A DNA stretch of 64,000 nt, from contig NC_077231.1 of assembly GCF_027887165.1 (NCBI RefSeq), forward strand, positions 185,322,603-185,386,602, in the 5' to 3' direction. The notes beneath the pieces are model-generated. The model was not told the origin of the DNA. It made no database searches and worked only from the letters and a program-made list of their open reading frames with translations. Shown here piece after piece: positions 32,970 to 44,000 of this stretch. This stretch comes from Monodelphis domestica (Eukaryota > Chordata > Mammalia > Didelphimorphia > Didelphidae). Made by a program: the position numbers and the translations under genes. Each line of letters starts with the position of its first letter. Within the stretch, counting starts at the first letter, position 1.

Positions 32970-33310
32970 TATTGTTTGGTCTTTTTGTTAGTATCTAACT
33001 CTTTTTTTAAAAAATTTTAAACATTATTTTATTTGGTCATTTCTAAACGTATATAACTCTTTTTGATCCCATTTGGAGTTTTTTTGTTTTGTTTTGTTTT
33101 TGTTTTGTTTTGGCAAAGGTAATGGAGTAGTTTGCCATTTCTTTCTCCAACTCATTTCGCAGAACACAAAAATGAGACAAACAAGGTTAAATTACTTGCC
33201 TAGGGTCACATAGCTAGTTAAGTATCCCAGGCCAAATTTGGACTCAGGAAGATGATTCTTCCTGATTCTGGGCCTGCCACACTATCTAGTTAGGCACCCA
33301 GCTGTGCCTT
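32970..33310 (-). repeat. MAR-type SINE split by a tiny L1 tail
   Basis: Minus-strand SINE: 'attgtttggtctttttgt', then after the insertion 'gatcccatttggag', 'agtttgccatttctttctcc', 'agggtcacatagctagtt' and 'ttcctgattctgggcctg'. It also contains a 'tttttgttttg' run at about 33080-33110. Confidence 0.85.
33007..33053 (-). mobile_element. 47-bp L1 3'-end insertion with TSD
   Basis: The insert reads, on the minus strand, as the last few dozen bases of a marsupial L1: 'gaaatgaccaaataaaat', 'aatgtttaaaa' and a short A tail. The same terminus is present in plus orientation at about 60515-60560. It is flanked by 'taactcttttt' at 32996-33006 and 33054-33064 (perfect 11 bp), and it splits the SINE cleanly. 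Confidence 0.85.
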
Positions 33311-34119
33311 ATATCTTCTACTAATGTAATAAAACAACAATCATATTATTAATTAAAAAATTGAACACAGTTTTTTTGGTAAACTATATCATCCTAGCCT
33401 TAGATAGGAAAAAAAATCCTTAAAATTATTTTCTCAACACTATACTCACTAATTTTCCCTAAACTATTTTATAATGACAAAGTGATCAAAAATCATTGCA
33501 TAAATAATCTTGACTAATCTTTGACTATTAGTAAGAACTGGATTCTTTCTAGCTCTAAAGGAACTATGATTTTAAGTGCCCTATTGCACTGCAGACTCCT
33601 AACTAACAAGTAACGAATGTATTCCATAGAGTACTTCACCCCATGAAGTGTAACACACAGCAAGGGCTACATAAACATTTTTGAGAGTGAAAAGAATAAA
33701 CTCATATAATTTTAAAAAGTATATTACTTACCAAAGAGAGCTCATCCAAGCATAGTAAAAGGTTCCTTTTAGCCCTATCAGGTATGTTGAATGTCTTAGC
33801 AGATACCACACAGATGCCTCAGAGTCATAAAAGAGAAGCATTTCCTACTTGTGATTCATATGAAAAATCTCTTTATTCTAAAAGTAATTCTTTTTGAAAT
33901 TTTAAACATTTTACTATTTTTGCACCATTTTTATAGTGCAGAAGCATAACATTTAAGCCACCTATAACTTTTTTCTTCCATAAAAGTAATTCAAAAGAAA
34001 ATTTCACACATTATACACACAAACACAACAGACGGTACAGTTATTTCCAAACTGTAAGGGAAAAGTAGGTAGATTTAGATTTGGTCTTCAGCAGTTTTTA
34101 TGAGATCCACCTATAAACG

Positions 34120-34382
34120 AATAAGGAGACAACAGCTGACATTTATATAACACTATAGTTTATAAAGCACTTTACGTAACTCATTTAATCCTTACAACCG
34201 CCCTGTGAGATAGGTGCTGAAGGTATTATGATCCAATATTGCAGATAAGGAAACAGAGCATGTGAGAAGTTAGGTGATTTGCCAGGAGTCATATCCCTTG
34301 CAAGTAAATGGAGTGTTGGGGCAAGATTCCTAGGCATCTGACTTCAAATCCAGGGTGCTCTTTCCCCTATGCCATTGTGACT
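34120..34382 (-). repeat. CORE-SINE (MIR/THER-like), minus strand
   Basis: 'gctgacatttatataacact', 'taatccttacaaccgccctg', 'gcagataaggaaacagagc' and 'tgacttcaaatccagggtg'. Confidence 0.82.
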
Positions 34383-34689
34383 TCCATAATGTTTGAAATC
34401 AGAGGCCCAAAAGGAGTTTTGCCTAGAGTTTAATCAGGATCCATGGAGGAGTGGTTGTGGTTGGCTTATCTGCATTGACTGTATTTTTGATTCTTAGGAA
34501 GTTTTCCAAATTAAACTTTGGTTATAGTCCGTACCTTTTCCATACATATCAGATACAGTTCATCTAGAACCCTTATAGCAGAACAGTGTGTCTGAGGGAG
34601 ATCTCAGTTCGCCTCAGACTGTAGAATCCTAACAATAGTTTTGAATGTTCATAGGACCTGGGTGACAAGGGCTACCTGAAGTCACTGAA

Positions 34690-34868
34690 GCTCCTCTAGA
34701 ATCTGAAGCTGGAAGGGACCTCAGACATTTATGGTCAAGGAAATGTGGTCCAGAGAGGTTTAATTAAATTGCCCAAGTTCATTTAAGTAATAAGGAACAG
34801 AGCCAGAATTTGAACCCAGGTCCTTTAGTATTGGACACAGTACTTTTAATATTAGAGTACAGCTTCCC
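34690..34868 (-). repeat. MIR-like SINE, minus strand
   Basis: 'gaagggacctcagacattt', 'tccagagaggtttaattaaa' and 'agaatttgaacccaggtcct'. Confidence 0.75.
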
Positions 34869-36025
34869 TAAACACATTTAAAGAAAATTTCCCCCCAAAA
34901 ATGAAGTTTAGAAATTTAGAAACCCAGTGAGGCACAACAGTAGTTGATATGGTCTAGAGGAACAGGTAAAAGATCCCTTAGATAATTTTTATAAACTAAA
35001 GTATGAATCATGACTAAAAGGCACAAAATTGATTTTTAAAACCATAAATATAGTAGAACTTCTATATCTGTGTGCCATTCTTCCAAGTATTTATGCTGGG
35101 AGGCGCACAACAGAGTTCAAATTCTACTTCTGAAATTGACTCCAAGAAACATAAGGAATCATTCTTACTTTGTTTTTAGAAGGAAAAAAAGGCCAGATAG
35201 CTTGATCATCACTCAGGAGACTTGATTCTAAATGACTTGGGGCTGCTTCCAAAAAAAAAAAAGCTACCTTCAAAGGATGAAGATTTGCGTCAGTTGAGAA
35301 TATTTCAAAAAAGGAATTCTGAAAGGGGTTTGAGCAAGAAAGGCTTCTAAAATAACCTCTTTGGAAAGATCATCACTTATTTAGATGTATGTTCTATTTC
35401 TTTAAAAAAAAAAAGCAGACACAATCTTGTGAGGTGTGTGTATGTATGTGTATGTAAGATATCTTGTTTCTAATTCAGTAAGTCACTCAGAAATTTTCTA
35501 AAATCTTGGTAAAATATTAGTCTAATGACTCTCAATTGAATAATTAAAGATTTGGAAGGAATTATTTTGCCTCCAAATGTTAACATTCTTTTTTGGTCTT
35601 GAACTCTATCCCCAAAGTAGTTTATATGTTAAGCCAAACTGTCAACCCAAATAATGTTCTGGGGGTAATCTTATTCTCACAGAGCAATATGAGTTTAATA
35701 TTCAGTTGATTATTTGTTGTTGTTGTTTTTTTAAGAGAGGCAATATGACAAAGTGAAGAAATCGCAGAAACTTAGAATCAAGAGAAAACAGGATTTTATA
35801 TGTACACTGACCCTTACACATACAGTCAACAAGGGATATAAAGATTTTTATTTTCTACCTTGAGGTTGTATGATTATACTGAATTGGAAAAATTAAGATC
35901 TAGGACTTATGTTGCCCCAAATGCTAACATTTTAGGGGCTTTGGGGCCAATGGTGTTTTGTATGGCAAGCCCAGTTATCATCCCACATAAAGTTCTGGGG
36001 ATACTTAGTACAATAGAATGAATGC
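34869..36025. other. unassigned intron 1 sequence
   Basis: No gene or named repeat. Short A-runs and one 'ttgttgttgtttttt' run are the only structure seen. Confidence 0.4.
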
Positions 36026-36029
36026 TGAT

Positions 36030-36190
36030 TTCAGAAAGGATCTCTTAGATTTGGATTGAGATTCTGCCATTTACTACTGGCAGGACCTTAGTCAAGACAT
36101 TTAACTACTATATCAGTTTCTTCATCTGTATAATAGCAGATTGGATCAGAACTTCTCAGGGCCCTATGGTATTTAAACCTATGATCCTAT
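36030..36190 (+). repeat. MIR-like SINE, plus strand
   Basis: 'gattgagattctgccattta', 'caggaccttagtcaagacat' and 'ctatggtatttaaacctatg'. Confidence 0.7.
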
Positions 36191-36407
36191 ACATGCTTTT
36201 AAGATATGTATAAAACTTCAGTTCCTTGAATGGCTTTTTGGGGAGTGGGGACAGGTGGCACATCCTGGATTTTATAATTACAAGGAACCTTCTAAAATGA
36301 AAAAATCTCTATTATGCTCATTGTTCAATATATCTCATCTTGAGCAAACACTACTATGTGATAAAGCAGAGCATGACTGCTGATGAAACTATAGTAATGA
36401 ATAATGA

Positions 36408-36560
36408 GAGCTAGCTGAGTGTGGTACATAGAGGGCAGACCTTAAAGTTGGAAAGGAAGACCTGGTTTCAAATCTTGTTTCAGATGTTACTTCCTGTGTG
36501 ACCTTAGGCAAGTTGTTTAACCTTAATTAAGACTTTTAGTCAATACTTAGGCATTCCCCG
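36408..36560 (+). repeat. tRNA-derived SINE, partial, plus strand
   Basis: 'gagctagctgagtgtggtac', 'aggaagacctggtttcaaat', 'cttcctgtgtgaccttaggc'. Confidence 0.75.
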
Positions 36561-36599
36561 CCCTATTTATACCACACATATAAGAGTATAAAAGAAAAA

Positions 36600-37550
36600 A
36601 AAAATTCCTGCAGTACAGGAATTAAACACCAGCATTGGGCTATACCCTATTGGTAAAAACATTCTTTCAAAACGCCTTCTGACTCAGCAGCAATCTGAGC
36701 AACTTCAATCCTATTGCTCCCTGATGCATCTGCTCTGGGTATTTCCCTTGGGCGAGATCCATGCAACACCACGTAGGTCAGGAGAAGGAAGCAGGCTGCT
36801 GTTGGAGGGAGGCTGAAAAGGATTCCTTATGATTCTCCGGAGGCTACAATCTGCAGTTATATGTAATATGATTTGAATAGGACTGAATCCTTCCATTTTA
36901 CCTTAGAGGAAACTACCACTATCTGAGAAGTGATACCCAAACAGCTTCAATTATTTTTTTTCCAGTCACAGAGACTCAATTTACCATGTCATACGTATTT
37001 CAGAGAGGAGTTGTATGACAAAGGAATTTTGTGGTTCTTGTGGAATGTGTCTGGAAAAGGGTTAAGTTTTCTTTGTCAAGAGGCATGAACAAAAATTAGG
37101 ATGTTTACATACCTAAATAGTTGTTCTGCAAGGGCCTGATTTTCAAAGCTGTAGCCTAGTCAAGAGACTCAATCAATCTAACCATCAATCAGTCTCTGCT
37201 TGTTAGGACTCTCTTATACATCGCTCATATCCATTAGTTTGTCTTTGCTGTTGTTGTATGGATGGGAGTCACCCAAAAATTAAAAATAACTTAAAAAAAA
37301 AAAAGGACTGAGGAGTGAAGATGTGCCTTCTGGGTGTGATCAGGCTGCAAAGAATTACAAATGAGGAACTTCGAAGAAGTGTTTTTTTTTTTAAAGGATG
37401 CCATCAAAAATGTATAATGAAAAATAAAGCTTGGTTGAAGCTGAGGGATAGATAATGTGATAAGTTTATAGTTTATGTAATCTATTGGTATACTGTTTGC
37501 TGTCATGAAAAATCAATCAAGATCCCCCAACAAGTTGCATGGACTCTCTT
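36600..37550. other. unassigned intron 1 sequence
   Basis: 36660-36900 has higher GC than its surroundings and some CpG but no recognisable motif or exon. The minus frame there has no family features. Confidence 0.4.
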
Positions 37551-37554
37551 GTAG

Positions 37555-37745
37555 GAGGAACCTATGTTTGAATCCTCATTTGATCCTTACAATGACTACT
37601 AGGTAGGTACTATTATTACACCCACTTTTCAGAGGAATACACTGAGACTCAGAGGAATTAAGTGATTTGCAACTAGCACATGTAAGAGTCTGGATTTAAA
37701 CTCAGATCCAAGTTCAGTTCTCTATTCACTATTCCACACCCTTTC
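37555..37745 (-). repeat. CORE-SINE (MIR/THER-like), minus strand
   Basis: 'catttgatccttacaatgac', 'acttttcagaggaatacact' and 'gatttaaactcagatccaag'. Confidence 0.8.
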
Positions 37746-37859
37746 TTCAAGAATGACTACAGTGCTATGTTATTCTAATGAGATGTGTTTTGAAGGGAGG
37801 TAAGACTATCCCTGGAGACTGAGCCTAGTTGACAGTATGGATTGTTCTCCTCTGTCATT

Positions 37860-38180
37860 CCACTGATACCCCTTAGGGATGAGCAGAAGCAATGACGAAA
37901 GGCTTTGGGAATGTCTCCAGGATTGTGGTTCCTACTTCTGAACCTGGGGTTCAACTGTGCCTTTGGGGAAATGAGAGTTTCAGGGACTTCCCCAATCTGC
38001 TCTTCCGAGGTGATGAGTCAGCCACAAACTCTTCATGTTGACCCTGACAGAGGCTTTCAAGAAGGTACCATTGGCTCCAAGCAGACAAATATTTTCTTTT
38101 AAAAAACTTTCATGAGATTTAATAGTTAATGACAGACAACCAAGCCTTCTAGGGCTATGGCTGTCCCTAACCATGAGCAG
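37860..38180 (+). promoter_or_regulatory. candidate intron 1 enhancer
   Basis: Non-repetitive, GC-richer island 7.5-7.8 kb into intron 1. It contains a perfect AP-1/NF-E2-type TGAGTCAGC at 38014-38022 and an HNF1-like half-site GTTAATGACAGAC at 38125-38137. Human CFTR has an HNF1-dependent enhancer about 10 kb into intron 1. Equivalence is inference from position and motif only. Confidence 0.3.
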
Positions 38181-38479
38181 CTGAGGTCTAGAGTGATTGA
38201 CAGAAGTTCCTAATTGACTTGGCTCTTTTGATTTGCATTGTGGCTTCTAGGTGTGTAAGATCTGGGAACTCTTTATCTCTGGGAATAGCCCTCTTGTTGT
38301 CTGACATCTTTTCTGCAGTAGAGGTACCATTGTTGGATAGGCTTCTACCCAACCTGAAAAAGAATTTACACCATGAGCTACATAGACAATGTATGTGATG
38401 CACTTAAGGAGCTTGCAATTCACATTGTTGGTACTTAGACCTCTGCCATTAGAGCTGCATTTCTTTCAATTTAGAGTTT

Positions 38480-38700
38480 GGTCTGTTTGCTGAAAACCCT
38501 TCTTTGACCTTTGGCTCCCTATTGCTTGCCAGAAAGAAGTTCAAATTACTTTTATGGCATTGGAGTGTCTCCAAAATTTCATGGCATCCTATCTTATGAG
38601 GTAGAGGATAGAGTGTTGGAATTAGTCAGGAAGACCTAAGCTTGAATCCTGCCTCAGATACTTACTAGTTGTTTGACTCTGGAAAGGGAGACTATGAGTA
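38480..38700 (+). repeat. L2-like and SINE-like fragments
   Basis: 38480-38590 resembles L2 ('ttgacctttggctccctatt', 'agttcaaattacttttatgg'). 38600-38690 resembles a MAR-type SINE ('gaagacctaagcttgaatcc'). Confidence 0.55.
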
Positions 38701-38929
38701 CCTAAGGAACAGGGAAAAATGTGATTATAAAAGAAAGAAAGAGGCACAGATCAAAGGGGTTCTAATGCAAACAAATTTCCCTTAATTTCACCGTGGTTCA
38801 ATCCTGTTGATGACAATTCCCTACAGCTCTTTAAATAACACTCTCCAAACTACATCCTTAGTGCTAATTGGAAAAAGGAAAATACTTTCTTGAGAACATG
38901 ACTTATTCTTATTGGGATTGTGACAAAAA

Positions 38930-39325
38930 TTATAGAATATTCAGGATGGTAGAGTCTTTAACGGATCATCTGATGCAGTCTTTTGTCTTTAGGGAGTTGC
39001 ATATCTAAAATCCTCTTCAAACAGATGGTTTTCTACTCCAGATCTCTGTTATAATGTTTCATCACTCTAGAAGTCAAGTTCTTTATCTCTAAACATAATC
39101 TCTCCTGCTTAAATTTAAGCCCATTTACTTTTGTTTTAATTCTTTGCAATCACAGAAAACTAGTCTATTCAATTAAATTTTCTCATTTTAAGAATATAAA
39201 AATTTTAGGGAGGTTTATTCTCTTATTACCAATAGCCATATTTTCCCTGTAGCATAATAATTAGCTTCATTCCCAGGATAGAATCTTCATGTGTATTTTT
39301 GTCTTAAAATAGGATTCTTTTCAAC
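38930..39325 (+). repeat. possible L3/CR1-like fragment
   Basis: The order 'cactctagaagtcaagttc', 'aatctctcctgcttaaattt' and 'cagaaaactagtctattc' is reminiscent of mammalian L3. It is diverged and uncertain. Confidence 0.35.
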
Positions 39326-39884
39326 TCTAAATCTGACCCCTTCCCTCCTAGAGCCTCATTATAGATCAGATCCCAGCATCTGATAATAGTGTGGTAGCAG
39401 CAGAGCTATTAGTGATGCTTTGGCTTAAAGATGGGAAAGAATGAGGCTCATGGTCCTGCTTTATGAAGTAGCAGCCAAAGAATAGTAGCATACCAGGGCA
39501 CATAAAAATTAGTTCCCCAAAGTGACCAGGAGCCTTATCAACAAATTGAATGAGGACAAAGTCCTGAGTAAGGGTTTAGCACTGCCTTTCCTTCTCTGTG
39601 AAGAGACCTTGTACTTCTATCCTTTGGGTCTCATTTTGCTAGCATGAAGATGCTGTGAATGATTCCTGTTATTAAATCCACTAAAAACCTGATCTGAAGC
39701 CTCATCATTGCTTAAAGTTGACTTTGTGTTCTCTAATAATTCTGTTGTTGTTATTGATGTATCATGAAAAGGCTATCAACAGCAAACCAAAGAAAGAGAG
39801 CCATTTCCAAAGGTTTTTGTAGCAATAAAAATGATGTGGTGGATGGTAAATTTACTTGTAACTTTAAAAAAACAACTGCAAGTG
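39326..39884. other. unassigned intron 1 sequence
   Basis: No gene or named repeat. Confidence 0.4.
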
Positions 39885-40090
39885 AATTAAATGTTGGATA
39901 CTGGGGGACCAGTTAAGTAAATTGTGGCACATTAATTTAGTGGGATGAAATGTAATGCAATACAATGAAATTTGATGAATTGGCAAGACCTGTATAAAAG
40001 AAGACAAACTTTTAAAAAGCAGTTCCTCAGGAACAGAGTGCACATTATGACAATATAAGAGGAAAACTGAATGACAATTAAATGATAAAG
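39885..40090 (+). mobile_element. L1 3'-UTR-like fragment, plus strand
   Basis: 'gggggaccagttaagtaaat', 'tgtggcacattaatttagtg' and 'tgaaatttgatgaattggc' follow the 3' region of a marsupial L1. Confidence 0.55.
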
Positions 40091-41855
40091 AATCCTGACA
40101 AAGGTCATTAAATGAAGTCCATCAGTCAATAAATATTTATTAAGCACCTAATATATGCCAAGTACTGTGGTAAGCACTAGAGTTTGGGATTAAGATCTCT
40201 ATGAAGATAATTTCCTAAACATGCAGTACTAAGAGGGTCAGAAGGAAATAGGTGAATTTTATGATTTTACTTTATATACAATCCTTTCTTTTGAATTTCC
40301 TGATCTCGTATATCATTATTTTGGAACTGAACTTTAATTTTTCCACTAGTTTTTTATGTTTTTATATTTTTCAAGCTTCTGAATTTCATAATTTTCTTAA
40401 GGTATCAAGTTTTCTTATTTTTGCTATTTCAGTTTCTTCTTTTGACATTTTGAATATTTTTTTTATCATCTGTATTATTGTGTCATTAGAAATTTCTTGC
40501 AGTTTTTCTCACGCAAATGCCGATAGTGTTTTTATATGTTAACTTTTTTATTCACTTAATGTCTCTCTGTCCTAATCTCTTTCTGTCTCTATTTCTCTGT
40601 CTCTGCCTTTCTTTTACCCATCCCACATTCTGGATTCCAGTAGGGAATTCCCAACATGGAGCTCCTTTTAGTTTTCTGGGTTGGTGACAGATTAATTGAC
40701 TTGTCCATGGTCACATAGGCAATGAGATTGTGGATGACTTGAACTCAGGTGTTCTTGACCCTCTATCTATTACACTCCATTCCTAATGATTATTTCTTAT
40801 TTTTCATTGCTTTTGAATTTTCCATTTGCTGCTGTTTCTCCTCTTCCTTATTCTTTTACATTTTGATCACTACTTTTAAGGAAGAGCATTAGAAAGCAGT
40901 CTCTGTTAAAACATCTCACTCTGCTGGTCTTTCTGGAAGTGCTCCTGATTTTTTAAACTTGCAAGTGTGACACATCATTTCAATTAAATTTTAAACGTGG
41001 CTCTCCCTAGGAGATTCAGCAATATGCCCTTTCTGGCTCTGTTTTCAATATTATTTTTAGGTCCTGTGCCACTGGGTGGTCTCATCATGTCTCGTGATAT
41101 TGAAGAAACTGCTTTATAGAACTCCAAAAACATACAGATGAATAGGGAAAGATTCAGTAAATCATCTGGATGTTTTCTCTACACAACACCAAATAGCCAA
41201 ATGTTTGTTATGTAGACACAGTGATTTTCTCCTTATAACCAACTGTTATTCTTGCCTTAGACTTCCTGATCACTGTTCCTTCCCATTAGCTATTTAACAG
41301 CATAACCACTTCCTGGTACTCCATTTCTAGACATCCAGCTTGAAAGTTCTTGCACTCAAATTACCCTACTCTTTTCCTGTCCTGAGACTCTCCACTCACC
41401 CATTCCCTCTAATTTAACTTGGCTCCTAATTATTCCTCATTTACTACATTAGACACTTTATCTAACCTGGGTTTCATGGTCAGTGACATTAATACTGCCA
41501 TCATCAATGTGCCAGAAGTCCATAACCTTCTGTGACACCTGCCAATCCCTTATCGTAGATCAACCCAACATCAGTTTTTGGTATGCCTGCTACTAGGTTC
41601 CACTATGGTACTGGAAGAAGAAGCAGGGTCATATAAATCTAGCTGGTCATTCTTCAAATATTTGTTTCCTCTTGCAAATCTTTTTCTTAGCACTAAAACT
41701 AAAACAAAACTCTACCAAACAAATCAAAAGACCAATTCAGGACAGTACTTTATGGTATTCCCTAAGTGTGCTGTTCTGAATTTAATTTCTCTCTTCAAAG
41801 TCTCAATACTATTTTCCCCATCCTTAGCAAATAATTTCATTTCTGACCGAGGCTA
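40091..41855. other. unassigned, with small repeat fragments
   Basis: 40120-40185 matches the start of the unnamed family ('tcagtcaataaatatttatt', 'aagcacctaatatatgcca'). 40561-40612 is a CT/GTCT-rich tract. 40690-40785 is a minus MIR fragment. T-rich 40250-40545 makes a hydrophobic low-complexity frame that is not credible as a gene. 41190-41590 is unassigned. Confidence 0.45.
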
Positions 41856-41859
41856 TTAG

Positions 41860-42095
41860 GTGGTGCAATGGTTAGACAACACTGGCGGGAATCATGAAGA
41901 CTTGAGCTCAAATGTTACCTCAGATACTCATTAGCTGTGTGATCTTGCCCAAGCCTCTCAGTTTCTCCTCTGTAAAATGGGGACCATAATGGCTCTTACC
42001 TCTCAAGATTGTCATAAGGATACAATGAGATAATTTTAGTAAAGCACTTGCAAACCTTAGAGTACTATATAAATTCTAGTTATTATTGTTCCTTC
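41860..42095 (+). repeat. MAR1-type SINE, plus strand
   Basis: Full structure: 'ctattaggtggtgcaatgg', 'gaagacttgagctcaaatg', 'attagctgtgtgatcttgcc', 'ctctgtaaaatggggacc' and the end 'agtactatataaattctagt'. Confidence 0.88.
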
Positions 42096-42229
42096 CTACT
42101 TAATAGAAAATATCCAGGGTTATCTGGCTTGAGAGCCATCATCGACTCTACTCTTATTTTCAATTAAGCATCTTTTGTCAGAGGAAGATGTCTTTTTCAG
42201 TTAATTTCAATTCATTTCTCATATTCTCC

Positions 42230-42430
42230 CTGGACCTGTTTCATTATCTATAAAATGGGAGGTTTGGACTAGATGACTTTTGAAGTCTTTTTCTGCTCAG
42301 ATCTATGATTCTTTTGCCAATTCAGTTCAGCAGGCATTTGTTAAGTACCTTCTATACACAAGGCACTCTGCAAGGCACTGGAGATATAAAGACAAAAATA
42401 AGACAATCCTTGAACTCAAAGTTATAGCCT
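42230..42430 (+). repeat. MIR-like tail and unnamed repeat head
   Basis: 42230-42312 is a MIR/THER end ('gggaggtttggactagatga'). 42322-42430 begins the unnamed family ('cagcaggcatttgttaagta', 'ccttctatacacaaggcact'). Confidence 0.6.
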
Positions 42431-43194
42431 TTATCTATGTAGCCCTTTGAACTCTTTAAACTTATCATTAGTCTCCAAATCTCATTCATTCCTCAATGGA
42501 GTGACCTTGTTGTTATACTTGTCATTCTATTTCAACATCCTGTATTGACTATTTTTTTTACTGATTTCTACTTTCCATCCAGACTTCAAATATGCAAATG
42601 AATCCTTTATCTCAAGTCCTCAGTCTTATCCTTTAGCCCTCTATCTGCAATGTACTAACTTAGAAAACTCCTTCTGTCCTGGAGCCACTCATTCCAAATC
42701 TGTGAGAATAGAGGTTCTGCCCATGTTTAAAACCCTTGCAAGGCCACACGATGTAGAAGATGGAGTCATCTTCAGAGTCAAGAAGATCTGTGTGCAAATT
42801 TTGCTTTCTGCTGTATGATGGCTGGCTATAGATGAGTTACTTGTCCTCTCAATGTCCCAGGAAAGTTTCTGAAATTGTAAATTGTAGGGTATAGGCTGAT
42901 TTTGATTGGCGAAGGGCAGTTTTTTCCTGTGACACTCCTGCATTAATGAAATCACTTGTCTGATCCAAAGGCAGAGGAAAATGAAAACTTCATATAAATC
43001 ATTTACACAGACTGGGATGCTTCAACTTTTAAGGTGTGCATAAATAAGCTGGATCTGAATCAAGAGAAGATCTCTCGAAATGACATGAGAGTGATGATGG
43101 TTAAAATAAACAAGATTATGTAGCTCTGGGATGAGAAGAACGATTTTGTACATGAAAAAGGCTCCTTCCTGTGGTTTATTTTGATTGGAAATGT
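42431..43194. other. unassigned intron 1 sequence
   Basis: 42730-42860 may contain a faint plus-strand SINE ('cttcagagtcaagaagatc'). No gene seen. Confidence 0.4.
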
Positions 43195-43550
43195 AGTCAG
43201 TATTTGAGGGGATTTAGGCAAAACAGTCCCTGCTCTCAAGGAACTCACAGTTTAATGGAGGGGACAGGGCAGACAGACAATGTACGGACAATTATGTCTA
43301 AGTAGGGTAAATTGGAAATTGTTTAAAAAAGAAGACACTAAAATTACCAATGATTTAGAAAGACCTTGCTGATGGTGGGATTGAAACCTTTAGAAATTCA
43401 GGGAAGCTAAGAAGTAGTGAGGAGGAAGGAAAGAGTTTCAGACATGGGGTACTACTAGTCAAAATACATAGGAGTTAAAGACAGAATGTGTATTTTACTT
43501 GGAACATCAAGGAAACCAGTATTTCTTGTCGAATAGGGGCTAAAAGACAG
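43195..43550 (+). repeat. unnamed dispersed repeat, second copy
   Basis: 'cagtccctgctctcaaggaa', 'ctcacagtttaatggagggg' and 'agggaagctaagaagtagtg' parallel the copies at 1160-1790 and 46800-47175. Confidence 0.5.
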
Positions 43551-43570
43551 ATATACCACTAACTACAATA

Positions 43571-43670
43571 TTCATTCATTCATCAAGCATTTTTTTATTT
43601 TAGCATTTGGGTTGTACATCACTGTGCCCGATTCATAAAAGGTGTCTAATAAATGTTCATGAACTGATTG
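43571..43670 (+). repeat. LINE-2 tail
   Basis: 'cataaaaggtgtctaataaa' and 'tgttcatgaactgattgatc'. Confidence 0.6.
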
Positions 43671-43729
43671 ATCGAAATGCTGAAAATACAAAGTTGTATT
43701 TTCGAAGTTGTATGAATAATGGAAAATAT

Positions 43730-44000
43730 TAAGGCTTATTGTGTGTAAAGTATTGTTGTCCTTCATATTCCAAGAGTACCAAAATGACATCATGATGTCA
43801 GGCAAATGTATGGTGTGTTTATCTGTGGCTGATCAGACTAATATGAGTTCAGAAGACTCTACCACAAACTGGGCACAAATAGTCCATAGGAACATTTGGG
43901 ATGGAGACATCTCTAAATTTTCACATGAAAGGAGATAAAGTGAGGTGTGAGGAAGTACTAAGAGCTGGAGACAGAAATAGACAAGTGGAGACAGTATCTG
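43730..44000 (+). repeat. marsupial LINE 3'-end-like repeat
   Basis: 'attgttgtccttcatattcc', 'accaaaatgacatcatgatg' and 'ttcagaagactctaccacaa' match a repeat I know from marsupial genomes, probably an RTE 3' region. It contains the palindrome TGACATCATGATGTCA at 43785-43800. Confidence 0.5.

Noticed and set aside
40252..40542. 96-codon hydrophobic plus frame suggesting a membrane protein
   Set aside because: It is T-rich low-complexity sequence, which always translates to Phe/Leu/Ile; no splice sites or conserved motif.
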